Origin: Psilocybe azurescens
Taxonomy: Eukaryota > Basidiomycota > Agaricomycetes > Agaricales > Agrocybaceae
NCBI GenBank assembly: GCA_023853785.1
Contig: JAJIRX010000533.1
Span: forward strand, 496,001-560,000
DNA: 64,000 bases
Direction: 5' to 3'
Shown here: positions 1 through 11,753 of the stretch, piece after piece
Layout of the letters: each line of letters begins with the position of its first letter
How positions within the stretch are numbered: the stretch's first letter is position 1
The notes under the pieces: model-generated
What the model was told of the DNA's origin: nothing
Seen by the model: the letters and a program-made list of their open reading frames with translations, nothing else
Database searches by the model: none
Position numbers and translations under genes: made by a program

Positions 1-2
1 GC

Positions 3-302
3 GATTTCGAGGATGCGGAAGACAGACACGCGGCTATGATTGCTACTCGAGAGGAAATCTCTCTGGTGGGCGCTGATGAAGATGATTTTGGCGAGATGGG
101 GGCGAACACGCCGGGGGTGTCGACTCCTGCTGATGTGGAGATGGCACCTGGCCTCGAGGAAGATTTGGGTGATATTGATATAGGTGGCGGCGGTGTTGAC
201 GATGACGATGACGATGAAGATGACCAGGGCGGTTCTGTTGTTGATTATATGCTCGCATTCATTGAGAAGGACTATGAATATTTCCGGGATTGGCGGCTAT
301 AA
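3..302 (+). CDS. C-terminal end of a Swr1/SRCAP-like SNF2 ATPase (5' partial)
   Basis: The frame is open from base 3 to the TAA at 300-302 and gives the last 99 residues of a protein that starts left of the window. The segment FEDAEDRHAAMIATREE resembles the stretch after the helicase lobes in Swr1/SRCAP/EP400 proteins, where an acidic DxED(V)xAA motif occurs. An Asp/Glu/Gly-rich run follows, and a conserved-looking tail VVDYMLAFIEKDYEYF. Swr1-family ATPases exchange H2A.Z for H2A in nucleosomes in the nucleus. Only the tail is present, so no ATPase motif can be seen. The assignment rests on remembered similarity and is moderate; another chromatin remodeller of the INO80 group is possible. 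Confidence 0.5.
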   Translation, partial: DFEDAEDRHAAMIATREEISLVGADEDDFGEMGANTPGVSTPADVEMAPGLEEDLGDIDIGGGGVDDDDDDEDDQGGSVVDYMLAFIEKDYEYFRDWRL

Positions 303-735
303 TAGTGTTGTATGCCTCAGTTTCCCCTGTGGTTAGCGTTCTATTTATGTGATTATCTTATTTTTTTGACTCGACGTCTCCGAGAACTTGTAGAATACAT
401 GGAGCGCGTACACCGTAGATTTGTAGATTAATATGATACTTCTATAATACTTTCATTATACTGATAATGATTGTATCTTTTGTTTATGTGCTGGATCTAT
501 GAGTGCTCTTTATCTGAGATGAAGTTATTGATAAAACAGTTGGTTTAGTTGACAGTGGTTGATGAATCCGGATTCATCAACCACTGTCAACTAATGAAAG
601 CGATGAAAGCAATAACACAACAGGCAAGAGAAAAATACAATTATAGACGAACTTAAAAAGGAAGGACATCAGCAACGAAGAACTGTAAACGGATACAGTA
701 TTGTGACATGCAACAATTATAGGAATTTGTACTTT
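303..735. other. Convergent intergenic region
   Basis: This is the space between two gene 3' ends. It is AT-rich, and the only structure seen is the 50-bp palindrome at 545-594. No coding frame is supported. Confidence 0.6.
545..594. repeat. Perfect 50-bp palindrome, two 25-bp arms, no spacer
   Basis: The left arm 545-569 starts TTAGTTGACAGTGG and the right arm 570-594 is its exact reverse complement, ending in CTAA. The symmetry breaks immediately outside. It lies between two convergent genes, 243 bp after one stop codon and about 140 bp before the other. A hairpin in 3' RNA from either strand would be very stable. It could also be a footprint of a small inverted-repeat element or a foldback artefact. 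Confidence 0.9.
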
Positions 736-1913
736 TCATGAATGTTCAAGGGCATGCATCAGTTGGACCATTTGTTTTTCGTAGGGCGAGAACATTTCGT
801 TGAATTCAGCAGCTGATGAGGGTACAGCAGCGGCTGGCAAGTTTGGGGTGGAGACGGCGTCTGCGACTCCACGTATTATTGCTTGTAGAATAGGAACATG
901 CGGACGTTTCGGTTGTTGTTGTTGCTGCTGCTGCTGTTGTTGCGGCGGCTGCCATGTATGAATTGTTCCGGCGGGAGAAGCAGGGGTAATAGGAGGAGCA
1001 GTGGATGTCGATGAAGTCGCTGAGATGGGTGTAAAAGGCGAGTATCTGGATCCCTGAGAATGAACAACCAGGCCATCAAGCTGATTTGTGGTCGGAATAG
1101 CGAGAGGAGGGAGCATTGGCGAGTGCATGGGGTCTCGCTTCATCATGTTTGGGGCATGATTTCCCACAGGTGACGATGGCGGAAGCGAGGGTGAATGTTC
1201 TGGAGAGGCCGTGTTGGCGGGCGTTGGGAGACGCCTGTTTGTGCCATTATTGTGGCCTGTGGTGTTCACCCAGTTCACAACGTCCTGGTACGTGACTCCT
1301 TGTGCTGAAAGCAGGGCCGCCCATGTATGTATAACGTCGGACGGCGGGTTCGGTTGATTTTTAGAAGTACTTCTAGATGCTCTAGCGCGGCCTTGGTCAA
1401 TGAAGGAAATTCTACACAAATTTTTTTTTCAATTTGAGTATCGGACGACGGGGCGTATATGGGCTTTTTGACTTACGAGGATTGGAAGTAGATTGTGCCT
1501 GCACTTTTGCTATTCTTCGCTTGAACCAGTCCGTTGTGTTAACCATTTTATAGAAGTCATTTCCTGGTATGTTCTGTGAATTGTCGAGTTCAGCAAAGTT
1601 AGGACATACGTAAACTCCGCATTGCAAAGTTTTTTCAATGTGATCCAATCACCTTGATTTTATCCGTGAGACCATGCCTGACGCCAACTGATGGTAACGT
1701 TCCAGGATTTTGACTCCAATACTCTGTGAAGAAGAAATATGAGCGTGATCTCGGTCGGTCTTGAAGCTTGATTGTGGACCCGTTACCTTCAAGTATTCGA
1801 ACACCGGCGTGATTCAAGCGTCTACGTGGTGGTGGTGAGTGATTCTTGAATTTTGTACTTGATGGTTCGGAAACTGAATTCACATCATGATCATCCATTG
1901 TCGGGTGGGACAT
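736..1913 (-). CDS. Q-rich hypothetical protein with a homeodomain-like segment; frame broken
   Basis: Three exons are proposed: 1913-1653, 1573-1477 and 1411-736, with introns 1574-1652 (CTAAC branch site) and 1412-1476 (GTAAGT donor). Exon 2 contains NTTDWFKRRIAKVQ. Exon 3 then reads PSLTKAALEHLEVLLK in one frame, while the compatible continuation PSDVIHTWAALLSAQG and VTYQDVVNWVN lies in the next frame. The switch falls at an A5 run (plus strand 1368-1372); one extra A would join them into a helix-turn-helix, homeodomain-like stretch. Downstream is a Pro/Ser-rich region and a run of ten glutamines, followed by a C-terminal helix. A DNA-binding role is an inference from that pattern only; the start codon is not certain. 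Confidence 0.45.
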
Positions 1914-4141
1914 TAATGATTTGCAGTACAAAAAATGTCTCGGGGTAGGTCTCGGGTAGGTGGAAGCCACTTATTTTTGGGCTTTTATGTTCCAGATAGT
2001 TTGGTCTGGTTATGAATGAAACAGATAATTATAGGTGGAAAGTCAATGCAACTGAGTTGTACAAGTTACAAGGGACAAAGCAAGGCTTCCGTGTCTTGCA
2101 ACCTTTTTCAGGCTGTTGAAGTGAGAAGAAACAGAAAGGGTTTTGCTTAAAAGGAGAATTTTTGGAGCCCTTTTATAGAGTGGATATTTCGGGCCCAAAA
2201 TAACGGTATATAAGCTTGATGTAATCAACTTAAATTTTTATGGCCTGTGAGACCCACTGGCAACCAGTGGTATCACAGAGGTACCATTTGAATTATGAAA
2301 GGGAAATAAAAGACCCTTGTTGGATCTTGATTATCGCGCCATCACCATGTAACCTCCAGCACTATATCAGGAAGATCAGGGTGATTTCGCAGGCCAGCTA
2401 TTCCTTTAGCCTTTGAGATACGTGTGGTTTCCTCATTCATTTCACCTTTTCCGGCCGCCTGGCAGCCTCAAGCAAGCCTCAAGGCAGATGGTGGGATTAG
2501 AAGGCCGTTAAGAAAGAACCTCCTAAGCATTTGAAATAAAGTAGAGTGGGACTTGAGAATCGATTTGAAGAGTTGACCTGCCGTAGGTTCTCGTAGGTTG
2601 GGAGTAGACACAAAGAGTAAAATACGCCGCGGTGCGCTTGATACCCGTTTACATAACTGGAGTCGGGGTGGCAGTTGGTGGCAGTGATCGCCGTTGGTTA
2701 GTGTTGTCTATGCCAAGCCTTAGCTATGGCAATTGCCGGCTTGATGAACCGAACTTTCCCGCCTTCGGGATCATATTTGACCCCGAGAGTAGCTATAGGA
2801 GCCTATAGGGGTTCCTTTCGGCGAATATTGGATGTTGGGCACCTTTTCCGAATGTCCTACCGACCATCGTACCCTATCGTGCCCACTTGCGGCTTTGGTG
2901 GGGAACATTCAACGAAATTTACAAGAAAGACACAACAGAAACATTTCATTAATATGGTTTCGTACACGGCATGTCTTCGCACGCTCCTTATAGTAAATGC
3001 TTGAGAAAGGAGATAGGCAGACTGACGACCTCTCTTTCCAGTGTTCTTGCGACATATACTATGCCTTTCCAGGAGTTTGAAAATTTATTTTTTTCTCCTT
3101 CAGTTCTTGCTTTATCAGATATCTACACAAAATTTTGTAAATGTATACTGATGGACTATCCCATTAAGTAGCGTGTAAGCAAGAGCTTAGCTAGACTTTT
3201 GAAAAGTTGGGAAGGTTGCTTTGAGGAGATTGCTGTTTTGCTTGTGTAAAAAAATTGACCTTCAAGGCTGCTGTATGGTAGAACTGAGAAGTGCCAATTT
3301 CAATTACAGCAAATAGGTCAAAGTAACAGGATGTTGTCCCAGATCTGGGTAGATCGGGCAATCTGTTTACCCCCAAATTCTGGAGAAACATTTCTATATA
3401 TCAGGTCATTAACCATCCAAAAATCTGGACTTGAGGATATATTCCTTGGAATGCAAAGTTAGAAAAAGCATTTCTGTGTTCACCAAGAGTGACGTGATGA
3501 TTTTTAAGGCTCCGCCTCAGCTATACTCTAATATCAGATTTTCATCTCGTCATCCATATTTGCCGACGTGCGGAATATGAACATTTTTACATGATTTTCC
3601 GTCACAATCGTTTCAATCTCCTGAAACTTTCGACTTACGTGCACCGGAAATGCTCCGCTTTCGTCTCTCATTAACTTTTTCAATTAATAAATTTGATATT
3701 CGAATAGAGGGAATTAACTCGCATCTTTCTCACCAAGTTTAAGTACGGGAGAGCCAGTGGTGGTGTAGGAATACATGAAAAAGTTTCAAACTCCAGGAAA
3801 GGGATAGTAAGTAACGTTTAAAGTTTAACGCTGTGATGCCGAGAACCCAACGAACAGTGGAAAAAGAGCGGAATTCCGCACCGGTATTGAAGGAGACGGA
3901 ACAAGCGTGCGGCTGACGCGGTTCCTCTTGTCTCCATTCACATGATAACCCCGGCCTGCCTCTGCTGCAGTTGCGCTTTGGTCTGAAATATCAAAGACTT
4001 ATAACCATGGCCGGCGTCATTCTTGGTTTTGTCTCTTCGCTTTTCCACTATTGCGACGAGAACTGGCCTCAGCGACACGGGAACATTCCCCGCACACCGA
4101 CCCCCGACCCCGCATTCTTCCCCACGCATAACTAATAACCA
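1914..4141. other. Intergenic region without recognisable genes
   Basis: Only short unsupported frames occur here (for example around 2726-3004 and 3938-4186), with no splice pattern or family match. The last few hundred bases should hold the promoter of the Acr1 carrier. Confidence 0.5.
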
Positions 4142-5412
4142 ATGTCTCGGAACAGTAACAAGAAACCCGTCGGTTTCGCTACGCACATCATCGCTGGGGG
4201 TATCGCTGGCGGATGTGAAGCGGTGAGCTACGATGCTTTCGATAACGAAGACATAGCTTTCTGACTATCATGGCCCTCATTCTTAGCTAGCATGTCAGCC
4301 GCTGGATACCATCAAGGTCCGGATGCAGCTTTCGAAGTCCGGATTGACCCCCGGAGTGCGATTTTTGACTCAATTCACGCGTCGACGCGAGCTGATTAAC
4401 TCTTGCAGACAAAACCTCGTGGATTCATCGCGACAGGGGCCTACATCGTCAAACGCGAAACGCCACTAGCACTCTACAAAGGTCTCGGAGCTGTTCTGTC
4501 GGGAATCGTGCCAAAGATGGCCATTCGGTTCGCGAGTTTCGAGGCGTACAAAGGCTGGCTCGCAGACAAGCAGACAGGGAAGACTAGCATTGGGAGTATC
4601 TTCATTGGTGTGTGATATTCTACCTTTCGCGAAGGCGTCGGTCTGATGTCATTTTGCTTGTCGTCCTTAGCTGGTCTTGGAGCTGGAGTAACGGAAGCTG
4701 TGGCTGTTGTGACACCGATGGAGGTGGTCAAGATCCGTCTACAGGCCCAACAACATTCATTGGCAGATCCCCTGGAAGCTCCCCGATATCGAAATGCTGG
4801 ACATGCTGTTTATACCATCGTGCGCGAAGAAGGAATCTCAACGTTATACCGTGGAGTATCCCTGACGGCACTTAGACAAGCTACAAATCAGGGTGCGTTT
4901 GGATAGAGAAGTGCGACGACGATCGAATTGTTCAATTTTTCGCGATATAGGAGCCAATTTTACTGCATACCAGGAGATTAAGAAGCTGGCGCACAAGTGG
5001 CAGCCGGATTTGGTCGAACTCCCATCATACCAACACATGCTCATCGGTCTTATTTCTGGAGCTATGGGTCCCTTCTCCAACGCGCCAATAGACACCATCA
5101 AGACCCGTACGTTTTATTTCCTTCTTTCCATTCACGTATACTGTCGCTCAGGTGCTGAGAAACCATTGCATCATTGTAGGACTACAAAAAGCAACCGCCG
5201 TGCCCGGCCAATCTGCGTTCCAGCGTATTTTCGCAATCGCGGCTGATATGTGGAAAACCGAGGGCGTGAGATCGTTCTACAAGGGTATCACACCGCGCGT
5301 GCTGCGTGTCGCCCCTGGCCAAGCTATTGTATTCGCCGTCTATGAGCGCGTGAGCGGGGTTATAGAGACGATCAGTCCGAGAGTGAACGAGGACGATGGA
5401 TATTCAGAGTAA
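4142..5412 (+). CDS. ACR1: Mitochondrial succinate/fumarate carrier
   Basis: Six exons (4142-4222, 4287-4355, 4409-4607, 4671-4892, 4951-5106, 5180-5412) join in frame to 319 residues. The three mitochondrial-carrier repeats are visible, each with its Px[DE]xxKxR-type signature: PLDTIKVRMQ, PMEVVKIRLQ and PIDTIKTRLQ. Stretches such as KGLGAV, PKMAIRF, SLTALRQATNQGANFT and YKGITPRVLRVAPGQA match yeast Sfc1/Acr1 closely. This inner-membrane antiporter exports fumarate for cytosolic succinate and is needed for growth on C2 compounds through the glyoxylate cycle. All splice sites are GT-AG, and this gene shows no frame break. The ATG gives the short hydrophilic N-terminus usual for the family. 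Confidence 0.93.
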
Positions 5413-6186
5413 ACCCCGCATCGGAAGCGAAGTTTAAAGAGATGTTAATCAGGTTTGAGTTCGTTTGACTGCGAGGGACATGCTACTACTATGCTGCTAT
5501 TATGGCATTAAGAGGAGTTAGGCGTAATACCGGTGGAGATGCGATGGGATGTGATAATCGCGTTTTAATTAATTATGCACGGCTTGTACTTATGTTCAAG
5601 TTGCGTGTCGGATGCAACTCGGGGAGAAGGACATTTGTAGATTTCTAAAATACATGGGAACCATGACTGAGGAGCATACATTTCTAGTGTATTGTACTTA
5701 TATCATCCAATTTTAATCCAAACCAAATGCGACCTGGAGGCTCCTGGAGAGTTCTAATTTCTAAGCTATCATTGCTTTTGTCCTATTGAGAGATAGTGAA
5801 AGCGAGGTTATAAATGAGACAAATATTTAAGTCATTTGGTTCTCTGTAGTTTTCACGAGCTTTCACGTTGCATACATACACAGCGGACTGACACTGACAG
5901 AAGCGCGAAAGCCGTAAATTAAATTTAGCTCAGGGGCCGGGTATACAAATTGCCGAAATATTTATTTGGCGGACCGAGGTCCCGCGTCCCGTCTAGCAGG
6001 AAAGCTTGACTGTGCATTACAGTCAACTCTGATTCATCTAGAGGTCGACGAGGATCTATCTGGATTCACCTTTGCGGGAATTTTTACGGCTGGCTCAGAC
6101 GTGCCGCACGATAGACTTTGGATTGTGGAATTGCATCGGTCGTAACACGAAACGTGAAGTTGGATCAGTCTAGACGAATAGATTAG
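5413..6186. other. Intergenic region
   Basis: This is the 3' flank of the carrier and 5' flank of the FSH-type hydrolase, both on the plus strand. No further coding frame or element is recognised. Confidence 0.5.
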
Positions 6187-7582
6187 ATGTCGATGTTGAA
6201 GAGAGTCCTTGTATTGCATGGGTGCGCCTAGCTCATTTTATATTAACCGAGGAAGCCCTTGTTGATGTGCTCTTGAATTGCTTTTGGCGGTTAGGTATTC
6301 ACAAAATGCAACTGTGTTCAGCAAGCGGGTGCGTATATTATCCTCCCAATTACTTACTCGGCTCTTCTCTCAAGGGAATTCATACTGTTTTCTAGCTAGG
6401 CGCACTGAGGAAGGAGAGGAAGGATCTGGAATTTGGTGCAAATCAATCTCTTCTTTTTTCCTCTAATGAGTCGACATTGATGATTTCTTTTCATCGACAA
6501 ATGTCATATTTAGTCTTTGTGAATGCGCCACATATACTCCTGGCGGCTGAGATGTTTGCATCTGAGCAGCCCGCCGTGGCGGATACCCAGTCCGACCCCA
6601 ATACCGCTCTGAGAGGGTGGTGGAAGGCGAACAACGAGAAGACGAAGGTCGAGGGGCTGGAGGAATCGCTTAACCTGATAAGGGATGTGTTGAAGGAGCA
6701 ACGCTTTGATGTACACGGTTTCTTCACTTGAATTCTATCAATGAATCAGATGCTGACCGTTGTGTTCTCTTCTTCTTCTATACAGGGTATTTTCGGATTT
6801 AGGTAGGAGAGGTTTTTTTGGTGATTGACTTTTGTGGAGCCATGGTTATTGATCTCTGGGAAACTTGAATGCAGTCAAGGAGCAGCGTTTGCAGCTGTAA
6901 TTTCGGCACTTGTAGGTCCACTCTTGTGGTTTATGAAAGGAAGAAGGCTGATAAGATCTTATCTATTTGATTAGTTGGAACGACCCCACCTATATCCCTC
7001 CTTTTTGGAAGATGGTAAACCACTGCATCCGCCCTTGTATGTGCTTTGCTCTGTTGCATATATTCTCCTTATCAACCATTGCTGATTCGTATTTTTTTTT
7101 TTTTGGATATTTAGCCAGTTCTGTATCGCGGTCTCGGGCTTTAGAGTGAAAGATCCTTTCTGTGATCCTGTCTTTTCGCAAAGATATACGACCCCAACGT
7201 TGCATGTGCTAGGGCGAACTGATGTCGTTGTCGTGGAAGAGCGCTCAAGGACACTCATTGACGTTTCTGCGAATGCAAGAGTCGAAGAACATGATGGTGG
7301 TATGTCGTATCTTTTTATAAACCAGTCACCCCGAGTCCGGGTCGCCGTCATAGACCGGTTGTTTCATGTTTTGGTTCCTTTCTTACTTTCTTTTCTTCGT
7401 CAGGACACTTTGTTCCGTCGAAGGGGAACTGGCGCAAGTTTTTGGTGAATTATATGATGGATCCTAGCGCTCCACACTCTGCGCCCAGTGCGACCTCTGC
7501 CATGTCACAACCGGCTTCAGGGGCCGCAACGCCTGTGGGGTCAGGAGCTGATAACAAGGAGGCTTTGTTGATGAAGTTATAA
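6187..7582 (+). CDS. FSH-type serine hydrolase (alpha/beta hydrolase)
   Basis: Nine exons (6187-6221, 6295-6328, 6396-6435, 6514-6710, 6786-6802, 6875-6911, 6975-7036, 7115-7299, 7404-7582) join in frame to 261 residues. The N-terminus MSMLKRVLVLHGYSQNATVF and the nucleophile elbow GIFGFSQGAAFA identify the FSH1 family. The Gly-x-Ser-x-Gly serine codon is split at the end of a 17-nt exon. Later come GRTDVVVVEERS, holding the family's Asp, and HDGGHFVPSKGNWR, holding the catalytic His. Family members (yeast FSH1-3, human OVCA2) are soluble esterases of unclear substrate. The C-terminal Ser/Ala/Gly tail is low complexity. No frame break is needed. Confidence 0.92.
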
Positions 7583-8345
7583 ATTTAAACATTTGTGTCA
7601 TAGAATATGTATTTCATTTCGATAGCGGCCTGGGCTCCTGTCGCGTACCCGGGCAGACACTTGCATACGATGGATAGTACGTCAATGTTCTTCCCGTGAG
7701 TATGTGGTTCTGTCGCAATTGAGTCGTTAATTTCTCGGACATTGCGTAACGTTCAGATAGCAATTAACTACCGGCCAAGTGCAGATGAAATGAGAGCCGA
7801 ATCCTGGTAATTGCCACTACATACGTGACATATACTAAGAACGACTTCCATCGATTCTATTCTGTCATAGAGTTGATCGATGATCAAAGATCTTCCATTT
7901 TTGCTCTAGTGTGCATGGAGGAGAAAGGAGATGTGGCCTCGAGGCTCAGTCATACACGTGTTACTGCCACATATATAGTCCAAAGAAAGGTAGGAAGTAG
8001 TAGTGTAAAAATAGGTCGATTGACGAGGCGATTTCGAGAAGGATTCGCGTTTTCACTGACATGAAGAGTTCAAACGTATGTTGCTGTATTAATCAGTGAT
8101 CTCGGCGTTGGGTATCCGATTATTCGACATCAGTGCAAGCTGACCGCAAGCAGTAAGTTGGATTAACTGATGAGAGTCAAGGAGTGTGACTACTGATGCT
8201 TGTGACTCGCGTCGTTGATGGGAAACAATGATCAACAAAGAGTCAAGCTGAAAGATTATTGACCGAAATCTCCAACCCTCCCTTCCCTTCATTCTCCCAT
8301 TTTGTCCTCCATTTTCTCTATTTCAAACGCGTATTCTCTTTTAAA
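7583..8345. other. Intergenic region upstream of transportin
   Basis: No gene is recognised. A pyrimidine-rich stretch from about 8275 to 8345 directly precedes the transportin ATG, as in many fungal promoters. Confidence 0.5.
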
Positions 8346-11300
8346 ATGGCTCCTTGGACTCCCCAGCCTGCGGGTCTGCAAGAAATCCTGCAAACGATCC
8401 ACGAATCAACAGCAACCAGCGCTACTGTACAGCGTAATATCACAGAGGTTTGTTCCTTCGGTATATCAGCTGTGCCTCAGCTCCAAAGCGCTTATTTGTC
8501 GATTGCAATCACAGAAATTAAATCAATTCACGCGTGCACCCGAGTATGTGGCATATCTCGCGTACATCTTGAGTGCTATGCCCCAGGAGGAAGATCGTAT
8601 ACGGACAATTGCAGGATATCTGCTTAAGAACAATGCACGACTCATCCTTTCTGCGCCGCCAGAGGTCGCAGAGTTCGTGAAATCGTCGGTGCTTTCTGCT
8701 TTCAACGATACGTCGATCATGATTCGCAATGCCGCGAGTCAGGATATTGTCGCCTTCCTCGGGGTCCTCGAGCCGAGAACTGGCCAGAGTGCCTTCAGCA
8801 CTTGGTTCTTGCTCTTGATTCAAACGATTTCGATAGGCAAGAGGTTCGTCCCATTCTTTTTTTTTTCTCCCGAACACTCCACCCCATCCCTTTGACACGG
8901 GCGTCCTGTGATTTCGAATTTCGGTATGACGCGGTGCCCGTGTGTACTTTCCTACTTCCATCCAATCTTAATTTACATATCCTGGCTTTGATGTTGACCG
9001 TTCTTCCGACAGGCTGCCTTTAACGCGCTAGAGAAAGCATGCGAAGATTATCCCCGCAAAATGGACATCGAGATTGGTGGAACACGGCCCCTCGATTTCA
9101 TGATTCCCAAGTTCCTAGCTCTTTCTGAACATCCTTCAGCCAAGATGCGGTCCCATGCTGTGGCATGTCTTTCTTATTTTGTGCCCATCAATTGTCAATC
9201 CCTCTTTGTGCATATCGATGCGTTTATCGCTTGTCTTTTCAAACGAGCATCAGACGACGATCCCTCGGTCCGCCGTCACGTCTGCCAAGCACTCGTCCTA
9301 CTTCTCGCAGCAAGACCTGAAAAACTTATGCCCGAGATGTCAAATGTGGCTCAATACATGCTCTACTCCACAAAAGACAAGAACGAGAACGTCGCGCTGG
9401 AAGCTTGCGAGTTCTGGTTGACATTCGCTGAAGACCAGGAACTGGCACCTTATTTGCATCCTCTACTGGACCAGGTCGGCCCAACATTATTGGATTGTAT
9501 GATTTATGGAGACGATGATCTTCTGTGGTTGGAGGGCGATGCGGAGGAGGATAACGCCGCTGTACCTGACAAAGAAACAGACATCAAACCCCGCCATTAC
9601 GGAGGAGGCAAATCTCATGGGTACGAACGAGATGCCAACGGCGAAGAAATCCAAGAAGCACCCAAACAGCGTATTGGAGCGTACGGCCAGGAACTTCTCG
9701 ACTCTGATGATGAAGACGACTATGACCTCGACGACGACGATTTTGCGGATGAGATGACAACGGAATGGAATCTGAGGAAATGTGCAGCGGCCGCACTTGA
9801 CGTCCTTGCAGTCCGCTTTTCGGGAGATCTGTTGAAGGTTCTGTTGGGTCCTTTGAGAGAGAAACTTTGGAGTCAGGATTGGCTGCAAAGAGAAAGTGGT
9901 ATCCTCGCCCTGGGTGCCATGGCTGAGGGTGAGCGTTGTTTTTTCTTTCTTCCTTTCATGCAGCGTTTTTGATTATCATATTTCGGTCGTTCTATAATCT
10001 AGGTTGCATCGAAGCCATCGAACCTCATTTACCAACTTTGGTTCCATATCTCATCAATACCTTGAATGATCCAAAGGTCCGTCTCTCCGCCTGCCACTGT
10101 TCTTTAGCTCCGCATTCTAAAATTACACGCTGTAGCCTTTGGTTCGATCAATCACATGCTGGACACTCGGCCGCTACGCCAGCTGGTGTAGCCAGCCTAA
10201 ATCAGACGAACATAAAAATCAATATTTCATTCCTACGATGGAGGGTGTACGTCATTCCTGTTCATGGATGTGGATTCTCTCATGTTTATTTCTGTTCTTG
10301 CGATATTTGTAGCTTCTGAGAATGGTCTTGGACAACAACAAGCGGGTGCAAGAGGCTGGTTGCAGCGCTTTCGCGACTCTGGAAGAGGATGCTGGCCCGG
10401 CTCTTGCACCTTACCTCGAACCAGTTCTAAGAAACCTGGTTGTTGCTTTTGACAAGTACCAACACAAGAATATGTTGATTCTTTACGATGCTGTTGGGAC
10501 ATTGGCCGACGCTGTGGGCAGAGCTTTACAGAACCCCGTCTATGTGGATATTCTTATGCCACCATTGACAGGTCGGTGGGCCAAGTTGAAGGACGACGAT
10601 GAAGATTTGATTCCATTACTTGAGGTATGCTTTACTATCCTTCTCTGGGTATACGACATTCGCTCATTTCTTTTGTCAGTGTCTTGCATCAGTTACAATT
10701 GCCATGGGACCTGCTTTCCTGCCTTACGCCGGGCCAGTATTCGACCGTTGCAATGCCATCATTCACAATGCGCTCCTTGCATACCAGCAATACCAACAAA
10801 ACCCTGAGCTAGATGAACCAGACAAGGCGTTCCTTGTCGTCGCTTTGGATCTCCTTTCAGGGCTTATACAAGGCCTCGGCATGGGACTTGAACCTCTTCT
10901 TGCCGCCAGCCAGCCCAATCTGCTTTCGCTGCTCACGGTGTGCTTGAAGCATCCTCAGGCACCTGTGAGGCAGTCAGCGTATGCCCTTGTTGGTGACCTG
11001 GCCATGGGCTGCTTCCAGCTTCTCCGCCCTGCGATGCCCGGAATAATGCAGGAGTTGATTCTCCAGCTGGATCCAGAGCCAAAGTTTGAGTTTGTCAGCG
11101 CGTCGAACAATGCTGCATGGAGTGTTGGAGAGGTTGCATTACGCTATGGACGAGGTTCGTTTATATCTCATTTTTTAGTGGCTTTCGGTGTGCAGTGGCT
11201 CACTTTTGATTTAATCGTTTGATGTAGATGATCCCGAATTCCAGCAATGGGTTCTTCCATTAATCTCTCGATTGATTCCTATTCTTCTGCACCCCAAGGC

Positions 11301-11753
11301 TCCAAGAAGTCTCCATGAAAATGCTGCAGTGTCGATAGGAAGGATTGGGTTGATGCACCCTAACATTGTAGCTCCTCATCTTTCCGAGTTTGCTCAGGCT
11401 TGGTGTCAAGCATTGTACGAGATTCGTGATAACGAAGAAAAGGACTCTGCTTTCCGAGGCTTGTGTACCCTTGTACAGACGAACCCTGCTGGGATGGCCA
11501 AGGTGTGTAGTGTAATGAACAAGGTTATTGGGAAGTACTGTGGCTTATGTGCTTTCCTTTTCTTTTTCTGCAGAGCTTATTGTGGTTCTGCAACTCGATT
11601 ATTCGTTGGAATCAGCCCTCGCCAGAATTGAACAATATGTTCCAGACTCTGTTGCAAGGGTTCAAGCAGCACGATGAGGCAGGGTGGGCAGCACAGGTTT
11701 CATCGTTCCCACCAGTGATACAAGAACGCCTGCAAGCTCGATACGGTGTTTGA
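8346..11753 (+). CDS. KAP104: Transportin (karyopherin beta-2) nuclear import receptor
   Basis: Nine exons (8346-8447, 8515-8843, 9013-9928, 10003-10076, 10136-10246, 10313-10624, 10680-11154, 11228-11502, 11574-11753) give about 924 residues of HEAT repeats, the usual length for transportin. Diagnostic stretches are [26 protein letters not shown], the acidic H8 loop ([15 protein letters not shown]), [63 protein letters not shown] and the end [10 protein letters not shown]. The receptor carries PY-NLS cargo such as mRNA-binding proteins into the nucleus and releases it on RanGTP. One base is missing at 8778-8779: LEPR is followed by NWPECLQH only if an A is added. An essential single-copy gene makes an assembly error the likeliest cause. 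Confidence 0.95.
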
